Assembly: GCF_052115385.1 (NCBI RefSeq)
Contig: NZ_JBFRGP010000013.1
Coordinates: 67,844 to 131,843, forward strand
DNA: 64,000 bases
Direction of reading: 5' to 3'
DNA from: Dyella_D sp052115385
GTDB taxonomy: Bacteria; Pseudomonadota; Gammaproteobacteria; Xanthomonadales; Rhodanobacteraceae
Position 1 is the stretch's first letter; the number at the start of each line of letters is the position of its first letter. The notes beneath the pieces are model-generated. The model ran no database searches and was not told the DNA's origin. It saw only the letters and a list, made by a program, of their open reading frames with translations. Made by a program: the position numbers and the translations under genes. Below are positions 53,201 to 63,357 of the stretch, piece by piece.

Positions 53201-56200
53201 TATAACCCGGCATCCACGCAGGTCAGGTATACCTACGACGCTGCTGGAAATGTGCTCAGCACACAGTCGAAGTCTTCGATCTACCAGAACTCCACCAACA
53301 TAGTCACGGACACTCGATCCACGAGTGCGACCTATGATGCGTATGGCGACGTTCTGACCGCGACTGACGGCACTGGCGGCATCACAACCAATGTCTACAA
53401 CCTTGATGGCCAGCTGACGCAGGTTACCGATGCAACCGGCAATAGCGTCTGGTACTACTACGATGACGCGGGGCGGCTGGCGTATCGCGTGCAGGGGCAG
53501 CCGAGTGCTGGGGGCATTAATGCGCTGGGTAGTGTAACTGCATACAGCTACAACGCCTTTGGCGAGGTAACCTCTACCACCACCTACGCCAATCAGCTGA
53601 GTTTGATCGCCAGCGGCTCGGGCACCGGAACCCAGCTCAACGCAGGCAGCGCGACCGTATCAGTAGTGGCAGCTGCGGTTGCGGCGTTGCCTGGCGCCCC
53701 GGGTGATGCGAATAACCATATTTCCACGGCATATACCGCCAATGGACAGGTCGCCTCAGCCACCGACGGCGATGGCTATATCACGGCCAGTGAGTACGAT
53801 GCCTTCGGCGATCTGATAAAGGTCACCAAGCAGCTTAGCGATCCTGGTAGCGCACCAAGCCCGAGCAATGGTTCGATCGCCCAGTATGGCTACGACCAGC
53901 GCGGACAGCGCATCAGCGAAACAGGTGGAACTGGCAGCAGCGTTTCTGAAACCTCTTACGTGACTTACGACGCGTTCGGCAGAGTCGCCAGCCGCACCGA
54001 CGCTCGAGGCCAGACGATCAGCTACAGCTACGATGCCTCTTCTCGCCAGGTCATTACCAGCCAGATCGTGGATGGCCAGATTCGTACGACCCAGGCCAAC
54101 TATGATTACTATGGTCGCGTCGTAAAGGAGACTGACGCTGCCGGCGGGGTTACCACTTATCAGTACGACGGATCCGGCCTGATAACCACGGTAACGACAC
54201 CGGCCGGTGTGGTTAGCAAAATCGCCAAAGATCCATTCGGCAATACGCTGAGCACCACGGACAGCGCCGGCAACGCCACGACCTATACCTACGACGATGA
54301 AAATCGCCTGCTTACCACCAAAGACGCCGTAGGCAACATCGCCACCAATACGTACGACGCCAAAGGCAACCTGAGCCAGGTCGTCGATGCCACTGGCCAC
54401 AAAACCACCTATACGCTCGATGCCGCTGGCCGTGTGCTCAGCGAAACCGTCGACCCGGATGGCCTCGCGCTGACGACTTCCTACGGCTACGACGGTGAGG
54501 GACGCCTGCTCAGTACGACCGGCCCGAATGGAACGATCACCAGCTACACGTACGACGCCGACGGCAATGTCCTGAGCAAAACGGAAGGTTCCCAGGCCGG
54601 CGGGTCCGCGCTCGTTACCGTATATACCTATGACGGCGCGGGCCATGTGCTGACCAGTACCGTGGCTGGTGGCACCGATGTGGTGAGTACGACGCAATAC
54701 GTGTACGACGCCCTCGGCCGCCTGACCCAGAAGATCGTGGACCCGTCAGGGCTCAAGATCACGACCACTTACGCCTACGATGCCAACGACAACTTGGTCG
54801 CGTCGACCGATGGCAATGGCGCCACGACGTATACGATCTACAACGAAGCCAATGAGGCTGTCTTCATCATCACCCCGGCGGGTCAGCTGGGGGCTGGCAT
54901 GGGGGCAGTAACTCGGCTTTCGTACGACGCCAACGGCCGCGTCGTTGCCACGCACGCGTACGGCGGCCTGGTGAGCGCGTCGGGCCTGTCAGCACTGGCC
55001 ACTGGGAGCATCTCTGCGAACGTGGCGCTTGGCGCGGCTCTGGCCTCTGTCGCCACGACCAGCGTGAACCGCACCTCCTATGTGGTCTATGACGCAGACG
55101 GCCGCGTGCGCTTCTCCATCGATCCGCTGGGAAATGTAGCCGAGACGCGCTACAACGCGCTCGGCCAGGTCAGCGCGAAGCTTGCATACGCAACGCCGAT
55201 AGCGCCAAGCGAGACACTGCAGCTTGCCTTGAGCGAAGGAACGGCGCAGCTCGCCGATGTACAGGCCGTGCTGACCGCGGCAGGCGATGCCGACGCCAGT
55301 GCACGCGCCACCTACACCTACTACGACGCCAACGGTCGCGTGGTTTACTCCATTGCGGTGGCGGAAGGTTACGGCATGACGGGTGGGCAGATCACCCAGT
55401 TTGCGTACGACGCAGCGGGTCGCGTCGCGAAGCAGACGTCGTATGGTGCGCTGCTCGAAAGCCAGTACTTCGGAGGCACGGCGACCACCGCATCGCTGGA
55501 CTTCATCGTTCCGCGTACGCAGACATCGATGTCCACCAGCACCACGCAATATGCCTACGACCAGGCGGGCCGCCAGGTCGCGGTGGTGGACCCGCTCGGC
55601 AATGCGTCTTACACCTTCTATGACGCCGCCGGCAGCGTCGTGGCGACGGTGAATGCCATCGGTGCTGTCGTCACCTATACCCGCGACGACCTGGGACGGG
55701 TCACCACCCAGACTGGCTACGCCACCACGATTAGCATCGACGGATGGTTGGTTAATGGCTCCGTCAGCATCAGTCTCCAGGCGGTGTTGCCGGTGGCCAA
55801 GCCACTGATTGATCGCGTGGTAGCCACCACCTATGACGCCGCGGGCCGCATCGCGATCGTCACCAACGGCTACTCCGTGGGAAGCGGAACCTGGCAATAC
55901 GACGAGAACAATGATCCGTCTACGCAGACCGTCGGGTACACCAATGGATCTGTCACGACATACACCTATGACGCTGCTGGGCGCATGACGGCGCAGCTTG
56001 CCGTGGACAGGGGCGGTATCGCCGATCAAAGAGCGACCCACTACTACTACGATGCCAATGGCCGGCTGATCGGTACGCTCGATCCGGAATGGTTCCTCAC
56101 CACCAATGACTACGATGCCGCAGGGAATCTTGTTGCCACCCATGCATATGCCGTGGATGTCGACGGCGATCCGAATGCGGGTACCCTGCAGCAACTGATC

Positions 56201-59200
56201 ATCGCCCCGAGCGACGATGATCGGTCCATCAGGAAGTACATGGATGCCTTCGGCCAGGTCATCGGCGAGTTCGATGGCGAGTACTTCACACAGTACACCT
56301 ACGACCTGGACGGCCAGCGGCTGACGCAACAGCGCTATGGCCGGTCGGTGCGTGGACTGGCGGACGGCAGTCTTGCCGGCGTGATGGCGGCCCTGGCTGG
56401 CGCCTCGTCCCGCTCCAGCAGCCGTACCTACAACGGGTACGGCCAGTTGGCCAGCGAGCAGAACGAAGAAGGCACGGTTACCCGCTACAGCTACGACATG
56501 GCCGGGCGGCTGAAATCGACAACGGTGGCCGATGGTACCGCCGACGCTCGAACGACCAGCCTGATCCGCAATGGCTTCGGCTATGTGTCGACGCAGACCG
56601 ATGGTTCGGGAGTGGTTACTCGCTACGAGTACGACCTGGCAGGACGCCAGACACTGTTCACCGATGCGTTCGAAAACAGGACCTGGTACATCTACGACGC
56701 CGCGGGTCGCCGCAACTATGTGGTGCAGTGTGTCGCCGACGCCGCCGGCGTTCCCGGCGCTATGGGAGAAGTGGCTGAGACGGACTACAACGCTTTTGGC
56801 GAGGTCAGCGTATCGATCGCGTATTCATCCCGCCTGTCATTGGAGGATGGGCATACGCCGACCATGGCGAACCTTCCTGCGTTCAAGTCCGCAGCGATGG
56901 CAAGCGACAACCCTGACCAGATTACGCTTTACGTTCGAGATGGGCTGGGCAATCTGGTCGAGGTGATCTCGGGCGACCAATCTTCCGTCCTCTACTCCTA
57001 CAACGGAGTCGGCGACAGCCATACCTTCAACGCCATCAATGACGGCAACGGCGACGAGCACGTTTATCTATATCAATACGATGGTTTCGGCGATCGCGTT
57101 TGGGCCAGCGACCAGTTCGATTCACGGGTTTCCCATTACGAGTACAACGCAAGGGGCTTGCTGGTTACTCAGTCCGATGGCGTCGAGGGTGATGGCTGGA
57201 GCGTTTCAGATCGCTATAGCTTCGATTCTGGCCTGAGGAACACGGCATTCAACTATGACGCCTTCGGTGAGCTTGCTTCCACTATCGACGGTAACGAGGT
57301 CACTACCACCTACGCCTATGACCACCTCGGCCACAGGGTAAGCCAGGCTCAAACGGTTGACGGCGTCCAGCGTGAGACGCGCACGGACTATGACGCCTAC
57401 GACCGGGTTGTCGCTGTAACCAGTGCCATGGGGCGCGTGACAACCTATGCCTACGATGATGCCCTGCGTAGCGTCGTAGTGACGGCGCCTGGCAATGTCG
57501 TCACAAGCATGATCCATAACCGCGAAGGGCAGGTCGCTTCCTCTACCGGTGCATCCGGCTATGTCACGACGTATCGATACGATGGTGCCGGACGGCTGGT
57601 CGAGACGGACAATCCGGACGGCAGCGCGGCAACTAACGGCTACGACGGCGATGGACGTCTGGTGCGCACTGTCGATGCGGCCGGCCACGTGACTGCCTAC
57701 ACCTATGACGCCGCCGGACGAGTAGTGGTGCAGACCTCCGATCCTGATGGTTTGAACCTGCGCGTCGTCAGCAAGTATGACGGCGCAGGCTCGAAGATTG
57801 CCGAAACTGACGCCAGCGGCGTTCTTACCACCTATGCTTACGATGGCAACGGCAAGGTGGCGGTGATGGTTCAGGATCCCGGCATGGGCACCGATCATCT
57901 GAATCTTCGCACGGAGTATTACTACAACGCGGCCAATGACGTCACGACGATATGGCGTGGTGGATCGCAGGTCCTGTCGGGCCAAGGAAGCACCCAATAC
58001 GACTACGATGAGCTTGGGCGCCCGATCAATGCTTATCCCGATACGGGCGGCAAGAGGGAAGTGTTCACCTCGTATGACGCCAATGGGAATGTCACGTCCC
58101 TAGGGACTTCGCAGGATGGTTACAACCGTTATTTCTTTTACAACGAGGCCAACGAGCCTGTTTACCAGATCGATCCCGTTGGGGAAAAAACGTACGGCGG
58201 CGAAGGAACAAAGCCGCCTTCGGGTCTGTTGACCGAGAGAAGCTACAACGCCGATGGACAGCTCGTGTCCATCCGGCGCTACAAGAACCTTGTTTCGCCC
58301 GACCAGTATGATTCGACCAGCCGATCCCGGCCGCAACTGACGACGAGCGACGACGACTCCGTTTCCTACCTGGCCTATAACGCCTCCGGCCAGTTGCAGT
58401 TCACCATCGATCCAAGCGGCATGGTGACGGAACTCCGTTACAACGCCGCCGGTCAGGTGGTTGAGACAATCGTCTATGACGCGGCTTTGCGCCCGGCTGG
58501 CACTCTTGCCGGTGCATTGACTGATGGAACGGCTACGTCTGCCGATGTCATGGCCGCTCTCCAGTCCGTCGGGGCGGGCGAGTCCGCGGCCCAGGTGACG
58601 TATACCTACTACGACGCGATGGGCAGGGTGCGCTTCACCGTGCAGGCTGCTTCCAACGGCGCTGCTTCAGTCATCGGGCATCGATACGATGGCGATGGCA
58701 ATGCCATCGAAGATATCGCCTACGGAACGTTGCTTCCGCTCTCAGCGTTCAGCGCCGGCACGAGCGCCGATGCGGTGGCTCAGCTCGTCGCCGCCAGCGA
58801 TGCGCATATCGCTCGCCATGTCTACGACGGCGCAGGACGGGAGGTTTATAGCATCGACGCGGGTGGCCACGTCACCGAGAAACGTTATGACGGCGATAGC
58901 CGGTTGGCCTGGAGCTTGGCGTATGCAAACGCCATCGCTCCGTCCACATGGGACGCAAGCAGCGTAAGCGCGGCAGTCATGCAGACCAATCCCAGCGCAT
59001 CGAATGTCCGGGCCAGTGGCCTGGTCTATGACGCGACCGGGAACATCATCAAGATGTTGGATTCGCTATCCGGCTCGGTAAGCGGCACTTATACCTACGA
59101 CGTACGCGGGCTGAAGACCTCTTTTACCAATAAGGACGGCCAGACCTGGCTCTATCAATACAGCAGCAGCGGAAATCTCTTTCAGGAGACCAGTCCGTCC

Positions 59201-62200
59201 GTCGTTGTCGGGCGTATGGACAATGGCCAGTACGGCATGGATTGGCGCCCTATCATCACGACGTACGAGTACGATCAAGATGGTTTCGTCACCCGATCCA
59301 CGGTGGATGATGGACAGAATGGAGTACGCTATCTCCAGTACAGCAACGACTATCAAGGCCATAGCGTACTGACCGTTGATCAGTACCCGGCGGACATCTA
59401 CAACCCCGCTGATCACACTGTGAGGGATACGTCGACCAGCCAGTGGACTTACGCCACTTACGATGGCAACAACCATCTGGTGCTCACTAAGGACGCAGCG
59501 GGCCGCCATACCTACGCGATCTATACCGCTGATGACCGCCTGGCCTATGCCATTGATGCAAGTGGCTACGTCACGGGCTACCAATACGACGTTCGCGGCA
59601 ACCAGACCGCCGTAACGCGTTACGCCAATGCTCTCGATCTTCATGGGATGTCGGGGGGCGCCTGGTCTGCAGATAGCCCCATGACCCTGTCGCAGCTGCA
59701 ATCCGTGCTCACCGCGTCCCCGGACGACCGCTCCATCTCCACCACCTACGACCGCCTCGGCCGCAAGCTCTCCGTCACCCAGCCCGCGGTGACGTACACC
59801 AAGAGCGACGGCAGCACCGCAACCGGCTCGCCGGTCACCACATACACCTACGACGCCTACGGCAATCTCTCAAGCCAGTCGACGCTGGTGGAAGGCGATC
59901 CCACCTCCGCCAACGCCGTATGGGCGACAACGTTCAACTACTACGACGCGCTCGGTCACAAGACCTCTTCGGTCGACCCCCAGGGCTACGTCACCAGCTG
60001 GAGCTACGACGCGTACGGCGATGCCGTGTCCACCACCGAGTGGGCGACGCCGATTGCCACTGCCGGCTTGCAAGCTGGAGGTACGCCGCCAGCATTGCCG
60101 GCCGCTTCCGGCGCCGATCGCACCACGACCTGCACCTATAACAACCTGGGCCAGAAGAGCAGCGAGTCGGTGCTGCGGACCTACGTTGACGCCAGCGGCG
60201 CCACTGTCCACGGCTTCGTGACCACCAGCTACGTCTATGACGGCGAAGGCCGGGTCATGATGACCACGCAGGGTGATCGCACGATCACCACGCAGTACGA
60301 CGCGCTGGGACGCCTCTTGTTGGTGAACAGCCCGCAGGAAAAGGTGCTGGTGTCGAACTGGCAGGCTTTGCTTGCCGCGAATCCCGCGCTGGACCTGACC
60401 AGCGATTCGCTCTACACCACCACCTCGCAGTGGGTGAGCTACAACTACGACGCCTTCGGCAACCGCTTGCTCGCGCTGCAGGCTTCCATGAACGGAAGCC
60501 AGACCCTGACGACCTATTCCCGTTTCGACGGGCAGGGGAACGCCACGGCGACCTTGACCGTGGGCACGGGCGAGCTGGTGGACTGGAGCTCCAGCAAGGT
60601 CAAGTACATGACCTACGACGACGCAGGCCATCTGCTGCAGACGTTCTCGACTCAGGACGGCAACGACGGCAGCACGGCCCGCGTCGTATCGACCAACACC
60701 TATGATCAGGACGATCATCTGCTGTCGACTACGGTGTCGCGCACCGGCGTCCTCACGCCAGATCTGGCGACGTCGGCCGTCTATAACGCGTTCGGCGAAG
60801 CGGTGGGCAAGGGCGACGGCGTCACTCTGACGAGCGCCACGATATACGACGCCGCTGGCCGCGCAGTGAGCGTGACCGACCCGAAGACGGGTGTGGTGCA
60901 TAGCTATGGTTACAACCTGGCCGGCCAACTCATCACCGACAGCGTGCCTCTTACCGGTAGCGTGGGTACGGCCACCACGTTCTACACTCGTGACCTGGAT
61001 GGCCGCGCTACTGCGGTGAAGGGTCCCAGCAATAGCGCTGCCAACGGCAGCAATGCGGCACTGACGGCCAGCTACGACCGCTGGGGCAATGTCGTCAGCT
61101 CCATCGACGCGGCGGGTCAGGCCACCGCCTATACCTACAATGAGCGCAACCAGGTCTTGACCCAGACAGGGCCGGCAGTTGCGGTGGTAGACGCGCATGG
61201 CAACAGCAGCGCTGTCACTACGGTGAAGACATCCGGGTACGACGTAGACGGCAATCTGACGCTGTCGGTCGACGAGAACGGCATCATTTCCCGCACGATC
61301 TACGACGCGGTCGGCCAGGTGGTAAAGACGGTCGATGGTACGAATGCCAGCTCCTACACCGCCTATGATTTGTATGGACGTGAGGTGGCCGAGCAAAGTG
61401 GCACCGGCCATATCACCTTCCAGTATCTCGATACGCTGGGCCGCACCGTGCAACAGGGCGATTTCGAGTTGTCCGCCGACGGCACCTCGCGCTCGACCGT
61501 ATGGCAGCAGGCCTATGTGCTGGATCAGGCCGGCAACCGCCTGATTGCGTATGACGGCCTCGGCGCTGCGTATCTGCAGGCGGGCGATGCGACCAATGCC
61601 GCGCGGCATGCCAACTTCTACGGCTACGACAGCCAGGGCCGGGTGATCTGGAGCCAGGATGCGGCGCAGCGCGCAGCGAGTCAGGCCAATGCGCACGGTA
61701 CGGTAGGTGCGACATGGACGCAGCAGCCGACCAATCCCAACTTCAGCTACAACATCTCCGGCTGGCAGGCCGATCCAGGCTGGTCATCGTCCCGTCTTGG
61801 CAACAGCTGGACCGCCTTGTTCTCCGGAACGAACAACGCGAACGGCAGCGGCTTCATGGCCAACCTCGATCGCGTCCCGGTCGTGCCAGGTCAGACGATT
61901 ACCGCCCATGGCCAGTTTGAGGTGATCGGCGATCATGGCGGCGGCGCTGTCCAGATTTTCTGGTATGACGCTAGCGGCAACGTTATCCCCTCGGCGCCGA
62001 ACAACGACATCGTCTCCGCCGGCAATGGCATCGGATATTCCTCGCTGACGGCTTCGGCGCCGCCTGGTGCGGCATGGGCCGCGATCGGCATCGGCGCCAC
62101 CAACTACAACGGCGCGACCAATAACGTGTTCTGCCTGGGCGTGTCGTGGGACTACGTTCCGCCGGCCGGGGCCATCCTGCTTACGCCTGATGGCCAGCTG

Positions 62201-62353
62201 GTGGTGAGCATGCCCAACGGCACGTTCACCATGCAGCCGACCAATCCGGATTTCGAGAACGGCGATACCGGTTGGGACAAGGGGGCCGATTGGTCCATCC
62301 ACACTCAGACCAACACCTCCGAAAGTAGGACGGCCATCAGCCGTTTGGGGTGA
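50288..62353 (+). CDS. giant RHS/YD-repeat protein, 4021 residues
   Basis: The N-terminus ('MVAVIAGNGLGLTNTSLSQL') has no Sec signal, then 'ASGNLVLQEQDESLLFDGTP' as in wall-associated/RHS proteins. From about residue 100 to 3800 it is made of dozens of YD repeats ('YDANGNLL', 'YDAAGRVV' type), which fold into a hollow beta-cage. Longer inserts recur between them ('YATPLTASQ', 'YATPIAPSE', 'YANALDLHG' starts, 60-100 residues apart). Residues 3810-4021 are a lectin-like beta-sandwich ('TNPNFSYNISGWQADPG') plus the start of a second copy ('TNPDFENGDTGWDKGADW'). The frame then stops. The usual RHS end, with its DPxGLxG core terminator and toxin tail, is absent in this frame, so the 3' end is probably damaged. 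Confidence 0.9.
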   Translation: MVAVIAGNGLGLTNTSLSQLGQTQGGAASLGQANGMQYANVASGNLVLQEQDESLLFDGTPLNFLRTYNSQQVGNHGWLLGFTRHVGGVSGTLNANGSTVARTDDDGSAVIYAYDATLAAYVSTGQSGSEDRLAWDAGTSTWTWTDSAHSLQETYDSNGQLQKLGNTQTGASYSFSYSGGRLSQIAAGDGDTLTLSYNDAGQLTGLSITEIPPGQTVAVTRQQVTYAYDAQGRLSTVTTTLASDTNSASTGSYVTTYTYDGSSDRIASVTQSDGTVASYTYAQDANGVYRVASATTGAGAATQTVNISYDLGGNVTTVTNALGQVWSYGYDTAGRLVQVKEPAVNGANPTTQYSYDANGNLLQSIDANGAATQYSYDADGNLLSVVDATGHTVSYTYNADGKVLTKTTYAVAAQGVSGQPGYVAASGAQTTYYVYDASDRLCFVVDPTGAVTEQDYSTIASGASVVSAVRTYLGAQYDVSSLTVSTPPVLSSLQAWVASSAVQTTLAKTTLVEYGYDARGLLASSIAWGTVKSDGTGLRNSSGQPSIDTTLFNYVHDANGRLLQTIRRTEPARDRLTITSYAYDGLGRLIGTTDPVGTTSYVYTDSQNSLVITQANGLAATELRNSTGQLISRIQSASGNATRMTSYLYDAAGQAVAAIDPAGRVSFTFYDADGRASGVVDAAGAVTQYVRDKDGQIVRTLAYATTVGTGGWISAGTLTAAMPSALPLPAANAEDRVSDSVYDQAGRLVAVIDAMGGVVTHTYDGAGNVLATKAYATPLTAGQRGGFAVPVTWASLQGVLANSNADRFTQTIYDADNRAVATIDASGGVITTAYDNAGNATLITAYATPLTASQRVALGVAPTLEALQGSLVTSSSDQVTRQYYDRQNRLGTVIDAGGYLTYYGTSEITWTPGVVTYEGLAKYSTPLTASQIDSISSYANSGDLVNYASGEAKVVVSYRDSHNRAVLTNFNYNPASTQVRYTYDAAGNVLSTQSKSSIYQNSTNIVTDTRSTSATYDAYGDVLTATDGTGGITTNVYNLDGQLTQVTDATGNSVWYYYDDAGRLAYRVQGQPSAGGINALGSVTAYSYNAFGEVTSTTTYANQLSLIASGSGTGTQLNAGSATVSVVAAAVAALPGAPGDANNHISTAYTANGQVASATDGDGYITASEYDAFGDLIKVTKQLSDPGSAPSPSNGSIAQYGYDQRGQRISETGGTGSSVSETSYVTYDAFGRVASRTDARGQTISYSYDASSRQVITSQIVDGQIRTTQANYDYYGRVVKETDAAGGVTTYQYDGSGLITTVTTPAGVVSKIAKDPFGNTLSTTDSAGNATTYTYDDENRLLTTKDAVGNIATNTYDAKGNLSQVVDATGHKTTYTLDAAGRVLSETVDPDGLALTTSYGYDGEGRLLSTTGPNGTITSYTYDADGNVLSKTEGSQAGGSALVTVYTYDGAGHVLTSTVAGGTDVVSTTQYVYDALGRLTQKIVDPSGLKITTTYAYDANDNLVASTDGNGATTYTIYNEANEAVFIITPAGQLGAGMGAVTRLSYDANGRVVATHAYGGLVSASGLSALATGSISANVALGAALASVATTSVNRTSYVVYDADGRVRFSIDPLGNVAETRYNALGQVSAKLAYATPIAPSETLQLALSEGTAQLADVQAVLTAAGDADASARATYTYYDANGRVVYSIAVAEGYGMTGGQITQFAYDAAGRVAKQTSYGALLESQYFGGTATTASLDFIVPRTQTSMSTSTTQYAYDQAGRQVAVVDPLGNASYTFYDAAGSVVATVNAIGAVVTYTRDDLGRVTTQTGYATTISIDGWLVNGSVSISLQAVLPVAKPLIDRVVATTYDAAGRIAIVTNGYSVGSGTWQYDENNDPSTQTVGYTNGSVTTYTYDAAGRMTAQLAVDRGGIADQRATHYYYDANGRLIGTLDPEWFLTTNDYDAAGNLVATHAYAVDVDGDPNAGTLQQLIIAPSDDDRSIRKYMDAFGQVIGEFDGEYFTQYTYDLDGQRLTQQRYGRSVRGLADGSLAGVMAALAGASSRSSSRTYNGYGQLASEQNEEGTVTRYSYDMAGRLKSTTVADGTADARTTSLIRNGFGYVSTQTDGSGVVTRYEYDLAGRQTLFTDAFENRTWYIYDAAGRRNYVVQCVADAAGVPGAMGEVAETDYNAFGEVSVSIAYSSRLSLEDGHTPTMANLPAFKSAAMASDNPDQITLYVRDGLGNLVEVISGDQSSVLYSYNGVGDSHTFNAINDGNGDEHVYLYQYDGFGDRVWASDQFDSRVSHYEYNARGLLVTQSDGVEGDGWSVSDRYSFDSGLRNTAFNYDAFGELASTIDGNEVTTTYAYDHLGHRVSQAQTVDGVQRETRTDYDAYDRVVAVTSAMGRVTTYAYDDALRSVVVTAPGNVVTSMIHNREGQVASSTGASGYVTTYRYDGAGRLVETDNPDGSAATNGYDGDGRLVRTVDAAGHVTAYTYDAAGRVVVQTSDPDGLNLRVVSKYDGAGSKIAETDASGVLTTYAYDGNGKVAVMVQDPGMGTDHLNLRTEYYYNAANDVTTIWRGGSQVLSGQGSTQYDYDELGRPINAYPDTGGKREVFTSYDANGNVTSLGTSQDGYNRYFFYNEANEPVYQIDPVGEKTYGGEGTKPPSGLLTERSYNADGQLVSIRRYKNLVSPDQYDSTSRSRPQLTTSDDDSVSYLAYNASGQLQFTIDPSGMVTELRYNAAGQVVETIVYDAALRPAGTLAGALTDGTATSADVMAALQSVGAGESAAQVTYTYYDAMGRVRFTVQAASNGAASVIGHRYDGDGNAIEDIAYGTLLPLSAFSAGTSADAVAQLVAASDAHIARHVYDGAGREVYSIDAGGHVTEKRYDGDSRLAWSLAYANAIAPSTWDASSVSAAVMQTNPSASNVRASGLVYDATGNIIKMLDSLSGSVSGTYTYDVRGLKTSFTNKDGQTWLYQYSSSGNLFQETSPSVVVGRMDNGQYGMDWRPIITTYEYDQDGFVTRSTVDDGQNGVRYLQYSNDYQGHSVLTVDQYPADIYNPADHTVRDTSTSQWTYATYDGNNHLVLTKDAAGRHTYAIYTADDRLAYAIDASGYVTGYQYDVRGNQTAVTRYANALDLHGMSGGAWSADSPMTLSQLQSVLTASPDDRSISTTYDRLGRKLSVTQPAVTYTKSDGSTATGSPVTTYTYDAYGNLSSQSTLVEGDPTSANAVWATTFNYYDALGHKTSSVDPQGYVTSWSYDAYGDAVSTTEWATPIATAGLQAGGTPPALPAASGADRTTTCTYNNLGQKSSESVLRTYVDASGATVHGFVTTSYVYDGEGRVMMTTQGDRTITTQYDALGRLLLVNSPQEKVLVSNWQALLAANPALDLTSDSLYTTTSQWVSYNYDAFGNRLLALQASMNGSQTLTTYSRFDGQGNATATLTVGTGELVDWSSSKVKYMTYDDAGHLLQTFSTQDGNDGSTARVVSTNTYDQDDHLLSTTVSRTGVLTPDLATSAVYNAFGEAVGKGDGVTLTSATIYDAAGRAVSVTDPKTGVVHSYGYNLAGQLITDSVPLTGSVGTATTFYTRDLDGRATAVKGPSNSAANGSNAALTASYDRWGNVVSSIDAAGQATAYTYNERNQVLTQTGPAVAVVDAHGNSSAVTTVKTSGYDVDGNLTLSVDENGIISRTIYDAVGQVVKTVDGTNASSYTAYDLYGREVAEQSGTGHITFQYLDTLGRTVQQGDFELSADGTSRSTVWQQAYVLDQAGNRLIAYDGLGAAYLQAGDATNAARHANFYGYDSQGRVIWSQDAAQRAASQANAHGTVGATWTQQPTNPNFSYNISGWQADPGWSSSRLGNSWTALFSGTNNANGSGFMANLDRVPVVPGQTITAHGQFEVIGDHGGGAVQIFWYDASGNVIPSAPNNDIVSAGNGIGYSSLTASAPPGAAWAAIGIGATNYNGATNNVFCLGVSWDYVPPAGAILLTPDGQLVVSMPNGTFTMQPTNPDFENGDTGWDKGADWSIHTQTNTSESRTAISRLG

Positions 62354-62384
62354 TGTCCTTGCCAGGGCGTCTGAAGTACCAGCC

Positions 62385-63344
62385 ATGGTGGTTACCGCCG
62401 GGCGACTTGGCGGAAGTACGGTTTTTGGACGACTCGGTGTCGGCGCGGCCGTGGGGGCGGCGAGTGAAATTGCCGCCCCGGTAGATGGGCCGGCTTCTGA
62501 GTATTGGTCTCGAAAGGGAGTCCAGCTTGGTACGGGCGCTGCGTTTGGAACTGTCTTCGCAGGGGCGGCGGAGGTGGCTCCCTATGCGTTGGCACTTGGA
62601 AAGGAGGCGGTGCCTTACGCGCTGAACCTTGGAAAGAATGCCTGGAGCGCAGGTCGGGAGGCGGTCGCCACCATGTTTGATGGGCCGTGGGCTGGGCGTA
62701 TTCGGGCGCAACTGGGCGCGGTCGGTGATCTATCTAAGAGCAAGTTGTACGCTAGCAATAGGCCAGTGATGCCCGTCATGGAGCAAGCCGTTCCTAACAG
62801 TTTCTCCGGAGCTGCTTTCACCGAAGGAAAGTTTCTGCATGACATCACTCCCAGGACAAATTTGGAAATCTATGGCCAAGCCATTAGCCGTACGCCATCA
62901 GAGGCAAAGGAGATTCTGCTGAAGATTGGGCATGATGCTGACACGCTGGACGGATACAATTTCGTCAAACTAACTCATTCACAGTACGAAAGGATGGTGC
63001 GTGATCTAGGCGGCATGCACTTTGACGCTGCATATGGGAAAGTTTCATCAGAGGCCAGATCGGTATCTTTTGCCAATAACATTGCTAGTCGCATGGCCAA
63101 TGGCGAGTCCCGAGTTCCAGTTTGGGTGAGGCCTGAAGTCTTTGAGAGCGATGAGGCTATTGCACAAGTTCTTTCTCATGAAATTTATGAGGTCGAAAAT
63201 CTTAGGTATGATCTGCATAGTCCGGTCTCGATTGGGGCTTACTATGAGAAGGTGGCGCCTAATATCCCCAATAATCTCCACTTTAATGCTGTAAAGGAGG
63301 GCGATGCGATGCTCCTTAAGTTGCGTCAGCTTCTTGGTCATTAG
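62385..63344 (+). CDS. orphan RHS pretoxin/toxin C-terminal region
   Basis: A 319-residue reading frame, one frame away from the RHS gene. In this frame the text before the ATG already reads as protein ('GDVLARASEVPA'), and no good ribosome site precedes 62385. So it is probably the displaced tail of an RHS gene rather than an independent gene. The first 100 residues are Gly/Ala-rich helices ('GRLGGSTVFGRLGVGAAVGA', 'LGTGAAFGTVFAGAAEV'), as in pre-toxin regions. The last 180, lower in GC, form a compact domain with 'VLSHEIYEVENLRYDL' (His-Glu pair) that looks like a polymorphic toxin, but no known nuclease or deaminase could be assigned. Confidence 0.65.
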   Translation: MVVTAGRLGGSTVFGRLGVGAAVGAASEIAAPVDGPASEYWSRKGVQLGTGAAFGTVFAGAAEVAPYALALGKEAVPYALNLGKNAWSAGREAVATMFDGPWAGRIRAQLGAVGDLSKSKLYASNRPVMPVMEQAVPNSFSGAAFTEGKFLHDITPRTNLEIYGQAISRTPSEAKEILLKIGHDADTLDGYNFVKLTHSQYERMVRDLGGMHFDAAYGKVSSEARSVSFANNIASRMANGESRVPVWVRPEVFESDEAIAQVLSHEIYEVENLRYDLHSPVSIGAYYEKVAPNIPNNLHFNAVKEGDAMLLKLRQLLGH

Positions 63345-63357
63345 GTAAGAGGAAGTT

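Noticed and set aside
50288..62353. Repeats taken as a CRISPR array
   Set aside because: They are coding YD repeats of varying length with no fixed repeat and spacer.
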